Assembly: GCA_014529385.2 (NCBI GenBank)
Contig: CM043952.1
Coordinates: 57,954,119-58,018,118 of the forward strand
From: Adiantum capillus-veneris
Taxonomy: Eukaryota; Streptophyta; Polypodiopsida; Polypodiales; Pteridaceae
Reading direction: 5' to 3'
DNA: 64,000 nt
This document shows, piece by piece, positions 1 through 12,729 of this stretch. The position numbers were made by a program, and so were the translations under genes. Each line of letters begins with the position of its first letter. Within the stretch, counting starts at the first letter, position 1. The notes beneath the pieces were generated by a model. The model was not told the DNA's origin, did no database searches, and saw only the letters and a list, made by a program, of their open reading frames with translations.

Positions 1-1046
1 TTCCCCTTGAACTATAGAGCATACTTGTTGTTTTGGACACTCTTCCACCTCTGGCTTCACGCTCTTCTCCATATCCGCAATGCACTCAGTCCTAGCATCA
101 TCAAACCTTTTCTTGTTGACTGGCCCTTCAAGATCTACCATCACCACTTGCTTGTCAGCTTCAATTTCCTATTCTTTAAGCACTTGCTCTACCACTGCAT
201 CATCCTCCACCAAAGAAAACAAGGATTGGCTCCATACCACACATCGTGGTCTTCTTCCATAGGCAAGGCTACCTCTTCCTTCCCAGAATTTTTTTGTAAC
301 GGCTGCACCACCATAGTGCATTTTATTGAAATTTTTACAAGCATGGCCACTACCATGGCACCACACACCATCAATTGGAGCCTCTCTAACCGGTATCCTT
401 GGCATAAAAACTTCTCTATATCTTTGTAGCCATAGGACCCTTGGTTCCTCTTGCACATGAGCATCCATCGACGTTCGCTCGACTTCCATTGCATCAACTC
501 ACTTTGACACCACAACATTTGGAAAATCCTACCTCGCTTGCTGCTTATTTAGAATATTTTTTGGTATGTCTTCTCACTAAAGCCACCACTTCATCGTATG
601 ACACTTGGCCATCTATCTCCACTTTGTCTCGCACCTCCTCATGTAGGTAATCCATGAATTTTCTCAGTTGTAAGAAATCAACATTCTTAGCAACAATTAC
701 CTTGATTAACTTCCCAAAAGGGCTTTGAATTCCCATTCAAATGCTTTAAAAGCGCCTCCAAGCTTTCATTTAACCCACTTAGGCTTTCACTTCACTTCAT
801 CTAGTTGTGCATCTGCTACAAATTTACTTCAAAAAGCCGCTTCCAAGGCTTCACAGTCAGTCTTTTCTTCTTTTGGTGGACCATCAAACCATCTCTTTGC
901 TTTACCATGAACCAACAGCAGGAAAACCTGCACCGCACTTCTTCCCTTGACACACTGCTCTCCAGCATAAATTGGGTGCAGGTTTTTGCAACTTGGACCC
1001 CAATGAAAATGGGAAAATTGGACCACATGATCTTATCTAGAAGCAT
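1..1046 (-). pseudogene. Degenerate retrotransposon gag-like fragment
   Basis: Several open stretches in different minus frames (about 1026-829, 736-545, 489-1) read as pieces of one retrotransposon Gag-like protein running toward position 1. The most telling piece, near 960-830, has a short chain with KAKRWFDG, which resembles the GxAxxWF core of plant Gag proteins. The next piece, 736-545, is helical and charged (KFMDYLHEEVRDKV, then VSYDEVVALVRR), as in the second half of Gag capsid domains. A Cys/His segment near 370-330 could be a decayed zinc knuckle but does not match CX2CX4HX4C. Frames change at least twice and there are stops, so the gene is dead. It continues past the window edge. 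It does not look like the gag of the two large elements further right. The family assignment is an inference. Confidence 0.42.
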
Positions 1047-1369
1047 GCGCCCTTCAAAACTTGCATCTTTGGCATCACCAAAATCACCACTTCAACTTCA
1101 AACAAGAGCAATCAGACGCTCCTCTATGGGAGCACCAGAAGATTGAAAGGGGGAATAGGAAAAACACCCAACATACACAAGAAATGCCTCTCTTTACCCC
1201 ATGGTCTCTGCACAACACCAATGTCCTCTTGAATACACCTTCAAGAAAAATCATTCACACCAATAGGGCTTTGCACACTCTCTATAGACTCACACACTCT
1301 CTGCAGCACCACAAACGAGCACTAATCACTCCACAACTCTCTACACACAAAACTCTCTACACACACAAC

Positions 1370-1508
<139 letters not shown>

Positions 1509-1510
1509 TG

Positions 1511-4500
1511 TATGCGTGCACAACACACCCTCAGGGGGGAACACCTGACAAAACACATATGAAAACACATGCACAAGAGCAGGAAGGAGAAGGGGGAAGG
1601 GGGAATTGAAAAAAAATGTGGCAATGATGGATTCTCCTTGCACAAAAAACCATCTACAATCACCATACAATCCGACTCCATCGGCACGACCTCAACAAGC
1701 ACAAAACCTCCTTGGTAGCCCTTGTTGTTGGTGCCTCCTCTATCCTAGAGCTCCCTCCTCATGCTCTCGTTGTAAAATCCCCAAAAAAACTCTTCATGTT
1801 GGAGCTCTCTCTCCCCAAAATAAACCCCAAAAATTACCAAAATTGGTCCCCTTATGGGCATGTGGGCTTCCTTGCCATTTTGGACAACTTTTCCATCATT
1901 AGCTCCAGTTTGCATGAGAACCAACCACTTTTGCTATTTTTGGCAAGCTTGGAGCTCACGGCATGTGTGAGCACGCCCTCCTTCCAAGTAGTCACAGTGT
2001 CGTGACATCAACTAATGGGAGAACTCCCCTCCAATAAAAGAATTGCCCTTTGGGGATGAGAACCCACTCCGAGATGGGTATGCCACATCATCAACTACAT
2101 AGATCCACCACCATTGACATCCATCGCTACCCAAAATCACGGTGGCTACCTATCACCACAAGCAGCACCTACACCATAGCCATGGGAGGGAGCTCCCCTC
2201 TCTCTCCTCATCTCATCCACACAATGGCCACGTTGTGGCTTATATACCCTTGCCTTAGGGCCACTACCCTTGCATGTGGGACAATGTGTGTGGCACGTGG
2301 CACGCCACGAGCACACCCCCTCCAAAAGCTTCCAAGAGCACCATAAACCAAAAAAATGTTTTTTTCAAAACTTCAATGCTTTGCCCAATTTTGCTCAAGG
2401 CTTCAATGACCAACATGTCAAAACCCACTAAAAACTTGCATCCCAGACTTCAACTCCACATGATCTTTATGCGTTTTGACTATCCGATGACCTTGAACAC
2501 TGCGTAGCAAAAAAGAAAATTCAAATCTCTGCACAGCCATCACCAATTGTCAACTTCAATAGGTTATATCTTTGCGCTCAAAATTTTGATCGATGTGACA
2601 TCAATGCCAGCTAGTTCCAAATGCTATCTTTACCTCTAAAAAACCTGGCAGGATTCAAAACACATTAGATGACATGATTTCTAATGCGACAAAAAAGGCT
2701 CAATATTGGCTGCCGCTAACACTTCAAATGCCTGTATCTTGTCAACTAGGACTTTGATTGTCTATCCGTGAAGATCGACCCGCACCACAATTCAAGCACT
2801 TCAGCCATATACTACAGGATATCCCTTGCTAGACTTGCACTTCATACCTATTTCATTACCCATGCATACACTTGCTAGACCATACGTGCCTGCTTGTGCC
2901 GTCTCTATGGTCAACACACTTTTTCTACACCAATGTTTGGGAGCAAAATGATCAAAAGGTAAGACAAATGATTTCAAATTCTTATGTGTTGAGCTTCTTG
3001 TTTTGCAAATCTTCAATTTTATTTTGATGCATCATATGCAATTTGATTTTTGTAAAAGAAATTAATTTGAGGGTTAATTATATCAAATCTACATCATATT
3101 CAATTAGATTTACATGTAAAAAGTAGATGAGTTGATTAATCTTTGTATTTATTCTTATGTGCATCACATACAATTTGATGCATGCACAAGGATTATATCA
3201 AAGTTAGATTCTATTTAGTTCTTTTTGTTTTAAAATTTATATAATTTTGTATGGTTCGATATAAAAATCAAATAAATATTTTATTTCACTGAATTTATTA
3301 AGAGTTACATGATGTTGTTATATAAAGAATGCATCCATCACATTATATTTCACAGAGAGATTTGATGCATGAAGTTTCATTTAAAGAAATCCATTTGTAT
3401 CCATTGTAGATGCTAAAGGGCTATAATTTAGATAATTCATGAAAGAGTAATGATTGTGCTTTGACAATTTGTTCTACATTTCACGATTGATATCAAAGAT
3501 TATTTTTAGATCATTATTCTTTGCATGTAAATATGAAAGAGTTATGATTTTGATTATGCCCAAAGAATTATGCTTACATGATTTATCTGGCTATAGATGT
3601 CAAAGATTTACAATTTTGATCATTCATTTTATCATTCTAAGGCAACGTTGAAGCATTATGCTATGATGATTCACATTATTTATCGCCTCTACAAATATCA
3701 AGGGTTATAATTTTGATGGCTCATCAAAGAGTTTTATTTTGATAATTTTGTTGGCTTCATTGTAGCACAACTCAAACAAATAAATAAAAACTATCAATCC
3801 GTGAATGGTAGCGACCCGCCGGCTAGGGCATGGAAGCATCACACATGGGTGAGTGTGTGAGACTAATGAGTAGGAAAAGAGTAGGGAAATCATGAAAGTC
3901 CATCTAGATTAGGAATAAGAGAGAGCTAATGGAAGGGAGTAGTGTCACATGCATGCTAAACCTTATTCTAATCATGCATTTCTCTTCGTTGCATTCCCTA
4001 CTAATGCTTGTAAGCACATCCTAAACACAAGCTCACCCAAGCACATGGGGTTACGATTAGAGAAATTTATCTACACATTAATTTGATGCACAAAACACCA
4101 TAATCAAACACACAATATAGGAAATCAAGAAATTAGAGGGCGATTAGTTCTTCATAAATACAATTTCAAAAACTAATACAAAACTTGGAGAAAAAGGAAA
4201 GAGAGCAGCAATAGGACTCATCCGGTTTGTGAAGAGAGTACATGCGGCTCCAAGTCTCCTTCTTCTTCTCCTCTTCTCTAGGTTTTCTCACAAAACAATC
4301 TCTCCCCTTTCACATGACCTACAATTCACTTATATGCCTAGGGTTTTAAGAATAAATGGTCGGCCGCCTAAGACACACAATAAAATAATAGATACAATCT
4401 GGAACACGTAGAGAACCTGTGAACCTATACATGGTAAACAAAAAAATGTGTTCATGCAGAAGAGGTAAGTGAATGCTGGTGTCGGATGCTGCCAACATTT

Positions 4501-5498
4501 TTCCCCTTCCTAAGTTTTTTTGTGGTTGACACTCAAGGAAAGATGTGCTGCAAAAGAAAAACGTGAATGAGGTAGCAAGATGACGCATATGAAAATAAAG
4601 TATAAGGGAAATGCAAAGCACATGTGGAAATGAGTAAATGCAAACAATTATGAAATGCTACACTACCATTGATACAAATAAATTGAACTTCACTAAAATA
4701 AGGCTGTTGGTAACCTTATTGGATGAAATTTGAATAAAATAGGCTCTAGAAGTAGTATTAAAAAAAACCCCTAGGTTTTGTGCTTACAAAATTTGAAATT
4801 TATGTCCAAATTTTAACTTCAAATGTGAGAAAACATACAAAATTTTTCAGAAATAATTAAAAAATATTTTGAATATATTCAATTTACTTTTAGATTTTCC
4901 ATGTGTAGGTTTTCTGAGTTCTCAAAAACAAGTTTTCTTCGAGAGCATTGTCTCTAGGAGACAAGACTCTGAGTTTCCTCGAATCAACTTACAAGGCTAG
5001 GAGATCACTTGCTACCCTCTTGAGTTTCTTGGAAAGCTAGTCATCCTAAAGCCTCGTCTAGAGGGTGGCTCTTACCCATTTGAAAAACCGGAAGCAAGAT
5101 ATCAAAGCATGAGCAATAGTCCATATGCCTCAAGATTGTTCCTTGAGGAGACTGAAATTGTCTAAACGTGAGAGACAAGGTTAAAATTATTGCTTTACGG
5201 TGATGAGGCCAAAACCCCCAAAAACCAGTCCGCCGCGTTTGAGGAGGTTTTGTTTGAAGCTTAACATGTGCATGGCATGAAATTTTGCACTAAACTATTT
5301 TGTTTGGACGTTAACAACAGGCCACCAAGGGGATGAAGAGCATCTTACAACCATAGGTCAATGACGATTGAGTCAACCTTGCCAATGAGAAATGTCGGCT
5401 GAGTGTTGGAAGCAATTGATGAGTTGGAGCAGCCCAGAGGTATTCATGACACAATCATTGATAAGACAAGCATTGACATGGAGCAAAGCCATCACCAC
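1511..5498. other. Gene-poor AT-rich stretch
   Basis: I see no gene here. Small open frames are short, lack recognisable domains and differ between strands. From about 3000 the DNA becomes strongly AT-rich with many ATTTTGAT-like words. No LTR, PBS or terminal repeats were found. The last bases (5494-5498, ACCAC) are the left target-site copy of element A. Confidence 0.6.
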
Positions 5499-6427
5499 TG
5501 TTGGACGGATACGCCGCGACGGACGTCAGCACACTGAGAACTCACCTAACAAGATTTGTCACTAAGGATGAAGCTCGACCTGCAGGCGCGTGGAAGCAAG
5601 CATAGGGTGTCAACCTACCCTCGACCAACTCCTAACTAATTCCTACAGAGGTCTCTACCCAATGTCTAAGCTACGGCCTTCAGGAGTACATAAGAGGAAA
5701 CTTCCTACAACGCTTTCTAGAGCCGAATACCCATCAAACGATCTCGAAACGCCACAAAACTTGAAGGAGACCCTACTAACACCAAGAGGTTGCTATCCCT
5801 GAGGTCTATGAACCAAAATCCCAACCCAAACACCTGGTGCAAAATCACGTAGGATGTCTGGACGAAAATTACAGGTTGTCGTTTCCAAAAACTAAAGTGC
5901 CTAATGTGTAGCTCTACTCAATGAGAACGTGTGGATATGTTGCAATGCAAAATCGGACAACGTATGCTCACCAAATCACCAGATGAATCTCGTACATGAA
6001 GCTCGCAAAACCAAACCGTATGCGTGCAATGTAGGTATTGGCACGTAGCTCTCGTCGGGGGCAACACGCTGCACTTCTCCACACTCGATTTCGACCACCG
6101 ATGCGCATGTAGCGTCAAGATGAAGCTCTCACTCTCTCTCGTACACAGTACACTCACTCACAGACTTCCAAAAACTTTTTAAAATGACAAAAGGTTTTTC
6201 ATTAAGGTCAAAAAGTGGTATAGATACCTTAAAATTCTCAAACCCTAATGTTCCAACTTAACCACCTACTCAATCTAAATGTCAAAACTGGGATACAATC
6301 TGGAAGCTACTGTAAGCCCCAATATTTACAAAGGTGAAATGGCGGGTTTTCTCAATAAATGAATAGTTACAAAACATAATAATCTACTGAGCAGTCGTTT
6401 TCCGTAGGGTGTGTCCAGCTTCTAACA
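5499..6427 (-). repeat. 3' LTR of element A
   Basis: This is a 929-bp copy of the repeat at 24066-24991. It starts TGTTGG and ends CTAACA, so the termini are inverted (TGTT/AACA). Relative to the minus-strand coding direction it is the downstream LTR, because the polypurine tract lies next to its 6427 end. It contains a half copy of the element's palindrome (CGTAGGATGTCT, 5848-5859). Confidence 0.95.
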
Positions 6428-6436
6428 CTCCTTCCC
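6428..6436 (-). promoter_or_regulatory. Polypurine tract of element A
   Basis: On the minus strand the nine bases directly before the 3' LTR read GGGAAGGAG. In LTR retrotransposons an RNase H-resistant purine run at this place primes plus-strand DNA synthesis. Its position against the TGTTAG end fixes the orientation of the element. Confidence 0.85.
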
Positions 6437-6479
6437 AACTTGCTCATGTCGTCCCTGACATGGCTGTTGAGCTGCTTCT

Positions 6480-9400
6480 TTATCTTAGGCTTTCTCTCAT
6501 CTTGAGCAGTGACTCATATCTTGCATGTTGAGCTAGTAGTGTCAGGCCGAATATGTCAGTGCTGATTGTTAAGAATCCGGTGCAGAAAGCTTCTTCAAAG
6601 TCCTGGAGGTGAAAGGATGGAAAAAACATGATCATTTGATACAATGCATGTATCACCTCCTTGGAAGGTTGACCAGACAGATCGTATGCACATTTGTATG
6701 TATCTTGAAAGAAGAAGATATTGTCTGTCGCCTGGCTTGTTCTGAACGTCTTGAAGAATGCCAAAAGTGTTTTGCAGATCTTTCTCATCATAATGCAAGA
6801 TAGGTCAGGCGAGCCAGTGAACAATTTTGCAATAGCTCCTAGGCCTTCCACGTCCGCATCCTTGGTAGAGGGCAGAAACTTAGGTTATCTCTAATGACTT
6901 TTGGTGCCTCTACTAGATGGATTCGATACTATGGATACTTTGTTCGCCATGCCTTTCTCCACCTGGGCTGAGAGTCGACTATCAAGATTACCCCTTCAGG
7001 CTTAGAGATGTCTGATGTGTACAGTGGCATTGTTGGCTCTTCTCTGATTCTCTTGTTGATTGTAGCAGCTTCGTATTTTAGTAGAGGATATGGGAGAGAG
7101 GGCTGTATCCATTCACGCCGAAGGTTGCTGGCATCTATCTTCTGAATAGTCATTGATTTAAAAACCCTCTGCTCCCATTCCAAGGCTTCTTTGGCCGTGT
7201 CTCTAATTTCCGCTTCTATGGCCTTTTGCAGCTTCTCTTCTTCTTCTTGTGTCAGATCTTGTGGCTCTTGAGAGGGTCCTCCAAGGATTTCCTCTTGCAT
7301 GGGTGTGTCCACAGGATTTGCCACATTCTCTAAATCTATTCCTTCCATGTCTACTGGCCCGGTGCTGAACTGCTCTTCTGTCTGTTGGCCTCTCAGCTCT
7401 TCTATTTGCTTTTGGAATGTCTGCTTTTGTGCTTCAGCTTGCTCTCCCATATTCACAAGAAGGTCGTTCAAATCGGCATTTATCTTCTCCGCCTCCTCGA
7501 GCTTTCTCTTGATGGTTTCTATCTCATTCTGCATTGCCTTGTGCTCTTCTTCCATGTGGGTTTGCATGACCACTGATCACCCCTTGGCCACCATTAGTTT
7601 AAGGTCAACTCCTTTTGGAGATCTTTCATTTGTTCTTCATGCAGCTGACTCTCTGAAGTGGTGTGAGTCGAGCTAGTAGCTCTGACTCTAGCAAGAGATG
7701 CCCGTAGCCATTGGATGGTTTGATCTTTAACTTTAATCTGGTCTTTGAGCTCGATGACCTCATCCTGGATAGCCTCCTACTCTATCTCTGCCTTCTCTTT
7801 TGCATTCCGCATGGCTTCCACTTCCTTGGACTCTTCAGCAAGTTGTAGGGTTAGGTTGTCCCTTTCCCTTTCTGCATCTGTTAATGACTTGCTGAGTTTT
7901 CTGTATTCGTCCTCAGCTCCTTGCAGTCTTTGAGCTGCTGCCTGATTTTCTCTTTCCATCTCCTGGCATCTTTGCAATGCCCTTGCCAGACTGGCTTGCA
8001 GCTCTGCTTCTCTCTCTATATGCCCTTGGTTGTGTCTTTGTAGTGTGTCTACTTCGGATTTGATAAAAACTTCATTGGCTTTGAGATTAGCCATTTCACT
8101 TTTTGTGGCCATTGTTCCCTGAGCCCGGTTAGCTTGGTCATCACCACATCCCAATCATTGGTGGGTGGCTGCAAGTCCACTTTATCATTGGCCATTTCTT
8201 TTAGCTCCACTAACCGCAGGCTCTGCATTTGTTCTTTGGGCCCTGTGCTTGCCAAGTCAAATGCGACTGTGGCTGCCTCTTCTTTTGAGTATCCAGCAGT
8301 AGCTAGTAGATCTAGAAACGTGTTAAACCTTCCTTCATTTGGCTCTGGCTGCTCACTTTTGGTCTTAGCTTCTTCTTTTTGCTCTTGCTCTTGGCTCTCT
8401 TCTTGCCTTGAATCTTCTTGATCTTCTGATTTGTCTGGCTCCTCCTTTTGTTGAATTTGTGGAGGGCTACAAGGAGGTGGTGATGGCAATGGCCTGGACT
8501 CCGGGCTGGACGGTGGAGTTGCTGGCTTTTTCTTGAAGTCCCTGTCCGCCTTTGTCTTTCTCTCTCTCTCTCTCTCTCTCTCGGCCTTCCTTCTCTTCTA
8601 GCAGTTTCCGTCGTACTTCATCCACTTCTGCTTCCGTAAATGGTACATTTGGGATATTTTCTGCCGTAGCATCCAATATCTAAAAATTATTAATATAATC
8701 TTCAAATTTGTCTTTGTGCACCCTTCGGGATGATCCCGACATGGTTTCCAGTGATGGCTTCCATAGCTCGCTCAAATCTCCCTTGAGGGCTCTTTCGGCT
8801 CTAAAGCTTTCCATTAGCCGCTCTAGCCGTGCCGCTTTCTGTGATTCTGTCTCTTTGACCGGCACTTGGACACTCTCTTTCTTTCCTTTCTTCAACTCTG
8901 GCTGCTCCTCTTGCATGGTCTCTAACCAGCGTTTCAACCTTGTGGCAACTCTTGGTGCTTTGGGTTGTTCCTCTTCCTTATCTCCCTTGAGCCTTAGCCA
9001 GTCATTCTGTGATGGAGGGTCAGGCCATCTTCCCTTGGTGTGCAATGCCCCATAAACCACTTTAGTGATTAGCTCACCCGGCACAATGTAGGTGGGGTTC
9101 ATGTTGCCCATCTTCACCAAATTATCATGGATATAGGCTGCATAGTTGATTACCTTCGGCTTGCTCTTTTGCATTGCCCAAGTAAAGGTTGTGGCAATGG
9201 CTCCAGGTGGCATTCTATACTTCTGTGGCCTCTTTGTACACGTGGAAATACTGGTTATACAGTTGACTCATGATGGTGACTTTGGGGTTTGCAATGTCTT
9301 CAACGGTGTAGTTTACTTTTCTTTTCTGTGTACACCTTGAATTCATCTTGGCGCTTTGTCACACTATCCCCTCTGTTGGAGAGGTCTAGTGCGGCTGCCA

Positions 9401-9815
9401 CTACTTTCTCTGTGATTACAATCACCGTGTCTGGCTTGCTCTGCAGATCCATAACTCTGGCCATTCCATCTTCTTTGATTGTAGTCACAAACTCCCATAC
9501 TCTTTTTATGTCAATTCCAGCTGGCATAGCTTCAAAATAATTACGGAGATCTATCTTCTCCAGGTACTCTGCCATCTTGCTTCTGACAAACTCATTGAGC
9601 TCTCGTGGTAGCATGGGTAGCTCTATTGCATTTTCTTCAGTGTCTTTGAACATGCCTTGATAGATCTTCAGATCATTAGACTCTAGCAAGTCCTCTTGAA
9701 TCCACATGATGGTTGGCTTTAGAGTTCCTTCTGGGATGACAAACGGCTCCACTTCTTCCAAATAGTATTTTATGGTCATCCTCTTCTTCTTTGCTGGTGA
9801 TTTTGCGGCTGCCAT
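6480..9815 (-). pseudogene. Element A extra 3' ORF: long coiled-coil protein (broken)
   Basis: Starting at an ATG at 9815 with a basic, NLS-like start (AKKKRM), this would be a protein of roughly 1,100 residues downstream of pol. Order: globular region of about 170 residues containing TIKEDG and VIVITEKVV; second globular/basic region (9213-8680); Arg-Glu tract from a CT run (near 8570); Pro/Glu/Gln-rich region (8489-8380); long heptad-rich coiled coil (about 8150-7280); acidic linker; conserved QPSLPYPLLKYEA near 7100; C-terminal domain (6851-6480) ending 44 bases before the PPT. Element B carries the same ORF at the same place, with matching TIKEDG, VVITKD and SLPYPL segments, so it belongs to the lineage. 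Several frameshifts and stops break it. I do not recognise its function. A coat, scaffold or nucleic-acid-binding role is only a guess. Confidence 0.82.
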
Positions 9816-9830
9816 AGATCCTGTTGCACT
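9816..9830 (-). promoter_or_regulatory. Putative splice acceptor before the 3' ORF (element A)
   Basis: On the minus strand the ATG at 9815 is preceded by GCAACAG then GATCT. The AG lies five bases before the ATG. Element B has AACAG then GAGCC then ATG at the matching point, with identical spacing. A branch-like CTTAC lies about 28 bases upstream. Splicing is inferred, not shown. Confidence 0.5.
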
Positions 9831-9980
9831 CAGTAGTCCGAAGTAAGCGTTTTTTCCATATCGGCTGAGAAACTGAGTTTTAACTATCCAAATGACTTGA
9901 AAATTGAAAATAAAACTTAAAAGAAACTTGGGAAACTGTGCATGTGCTCACAGTGTCATTCTGGCAAAAATTTATTATTT

Positions 9981-10830
9981 AGACATCCTATGCGTAGGAT
10001 GTCTTTTTCATCAGTTTTTGGTGAAACTTGGCATGCTGGTGGTCCTTGGCATGTGCAACATGGCTATATGATTGGAATTGGGTTTGGGCATCAAAAAGTG
10101 CATTTTTGGGCAGACTCAGGCTTTAGGCTCACAAATTGGGTAGGATTTCCACAACAGGTGGCAAATGACATCCAAATGGGTTGAAAATTGATATATGGAC
10201 TCCTTGCACCATGGTAATGGCTCTCATGATGTCATTTCTTGCTCAGAAGGTCAAAATTGAGCTGGAGACATCCTACGTGTAGGATGTCTATAGATTGAGA
10301 TTTGTTCTGTGGGTAGCTCTTTGCCTGTGGAACATGGCCATGCTCTTGGATTTTGATTTGGACAAGAATTGATGTTGGTAAGACTATGTGTAGTGTTTTT
10401 GGGCTCAAAAAGTGTATCTTGGAGGTGTTTGGGGTACTCAAAAATGATTAAAATGGCTTGAAACTTGATATATGAGCTCTTGAAGGTGATATGAATAGAT
10501 CTGGAATTAAAAAACATCATCTGTGGGCCAAAAATGTCCTTTAGACATCCTACGTGTAGGATGTCTATTTCAACATTTTTTGCATGTGACCACACAGATT
10601 GGTTGGCAATGTGCCCATGAATGTATTGTGCAAGTTTCATGTGATTTGGACAAGTGTTGGTAGGTCTATGGTCCCCAGTATTGCCTTGATACATATGAGG
10701 TCAATTTTGGTCCAAATGTGATGAAACTTGGTGGCTAGCATGTAAAGGCTATTAAGAAAATTTGTGTAATGAGAGATGTTTGGTTTTGTACCAAGAAATG
10801 GCCTTGAGACATCCTACGCGTAGGATGTCT
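9981..10830. repeat. Four-copy palindrome array, element A spacer
   Basis: A 24-base palindrome with half-site AGACATCCTACG occurs at 9981-10004, 10266-10289, 10543-10566 and 10807-10830. Spacings between starts are 285, 277 and 264. The last copy is perfect; the others have one changed central base. The DNA between copies shares words (GAAACTTGG, TTTGGACAAG, TTGATATATG) that suggest an old tandem array of about 275-bp units, now diverged except at the palindrome. The array lies between pol and the 3' ORF, with the nearest palindrome 166 bases upstream of its ATG. Confidence 0.9.
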
Positions 10831-12729
10831 CCTAATGAAATTTTTACTGAAGGTGCTACTGGTGCTTGCCATTAGTCCCCCTGAGTCCCTTTTAAGCCTT
10901 ATTTCAACAAAAAAAGTCAAATAGATAGAAAGTACCTCCCTGTGTGGATTTCAGAGCCTCCGAGCCATTTTCTGACTTTTGGAGTTCTTTTCGGCTTGAT
11001 GTTGGTCTCCATATCTTCCCGATCCCTTGGGGATCCTTGCCGTATGGTTTTTGTCGACTTTGGCTTTACCAGAGCTCCGTTTGGCAATTCGTCGCTCTAG
11101 AAGCACCCGTGGTTGCGTTTACATGTCTTCGATGACTTGTGGTGGTCTACCACCATAGGACTTGGTTGTTGATGGTCTAGGAAAGCCGCTCGTGAAGTTT
11201 GGTGGCAAACCGACATGCGGTTTGGCCGCGAGAGCTATTTGACGCTTTGTGTGTCTGATGCCTTTTCTGAAGTTTAGTGCCGCTTCGGGTCACCTTTTGG
11301 TCATGTTGGCTACATAGAATTGTTGAGCATGTCGAGATGCTCCTACCCATGAATTTTGGTAGCATTTGGGTCTCCGCTGATTTCACATTTGGTGGCCTCT
11401 TGCGGGGCTCTAGGAATTAGGGTTTTTCTCGATGGTTTTCTACTACCTTTGGGCATCCAAGACTGGTCTCCTATGCTAGGGTAAGCTGCCGATGAAGTTT
11501 CATTGCTTTCGGGTTAGCCGTTAGGTGGCCACTTCTTCTTGTTCTTTCTCTGTGAACCCTACACTAGTTTTCGCGACAAAACGACAAACATGCGCGAAAA
11601 GCTCAAGGTGGTGAGCCTACCTCTCATGTCTGAAGCCCATCAGGCTGTCGTGCACGTCGTAGAAGCTGTTGGAAGTTCCATTCGCTCTAGGTGGCAGGAG
11701 CTCTTTCTCAAAGGTCAATAGTGGAAATGAGCTTAAAATAAAGTGAAAATTTCTTATAATGGGGGTCCCCGAACCACTTTTCATGAAATTTGACATGTGC
11801 TCCCAACTTCTTGCGAGATGCGGTTTAGGCTCAAAAATTTCTTGATCTCGACTCCGTTTGCCCAGTTTACAAGAAATTTGACGTTTCGGTCAAAATCTGG
11901 CCAAAACACGCTTTTCGCTCCAGTCTCATAATTGCACCCCTATTGTACCATAGGTTTTCCTATAGTCACTGATCATCCCCATATTTTTTGTTTTTCATTA
12001 CGACCGTTTTTCACCTGCTTTTTGTATTTTTGAAGTTTTTTTGCAGAAAATTAGCAAAATTAAAAGGAAAATAGCAAATCAAACCCAGCAGATCCCCAAA
12101 AATCATAATAAATCAAAAACATCACCGCAAAGAATTATATACACTCACATGCAATTTTCATGGCCCGATTTCTCCGTTTTATCAATATTTTGCCCGAAAA
12201 ATAACTATTTTTACTTATATACACACACCTAGGGGCTTGATTTGGCGTTTGGCCCCATATACTTGTAGATTCATGCGGTATAAGGGCATATGTACTTGGG
12301 TTAGTCCAAAAAATTTCGCAATCAACAACAACCCTTAAAAATAGTCGAAAAACATGCCCTTTTTTTGCTCTTTCTGCCATTGGGTCCGCATTTGAGAATG
12401 CCTCCCCCCCTCCTAGCTGGAGTCCTCCCAGAAGACAAGGTATCTCCTCTTTGTATGTGCCGTGCATGGGTTGAAAAATTTGTGCTAATGCTTGGCCATG
12501 TAATGTGGCCCTATTTTATGCATACTCGGTCAATGCATGGAAAAATTAATGATGTGTAAGAGAAGGGTATAAGCAAGATTCTTATTGGCATTCGCCACCG
12601 AGGTTGCCTGTTTGTTGTTGATTTGGTGGGCGGAGTTTCTTTGCAAGTAAAAGTTGTAACTCTACCGCTCTTTGTTTGATCGTTTGTCTTGCAAAAGTCG
12701 CGTGGTTTGCCGTTACTGTCGATATGGCC
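10831..12729. other. Element A spacer between pol tail and palindrome array
   Basis: No protein domain is recognisable. Short plus-strand frames such as 10944-11135 run against the element and look accidental. From 11000 to 11550 there are recurring TTTGGTGGC-like words, perhaps from another decayed repeat. This is untranslated DNA between the two coding modules. Confidence 0.6.

Noticed and set aside
9981..10830. Regular palindromic repeats as a CRISPR-like array
   Set aside because: Intervals of 264-285 bases are far too long, they are related to each other, and the context is a plant retrotransposon.
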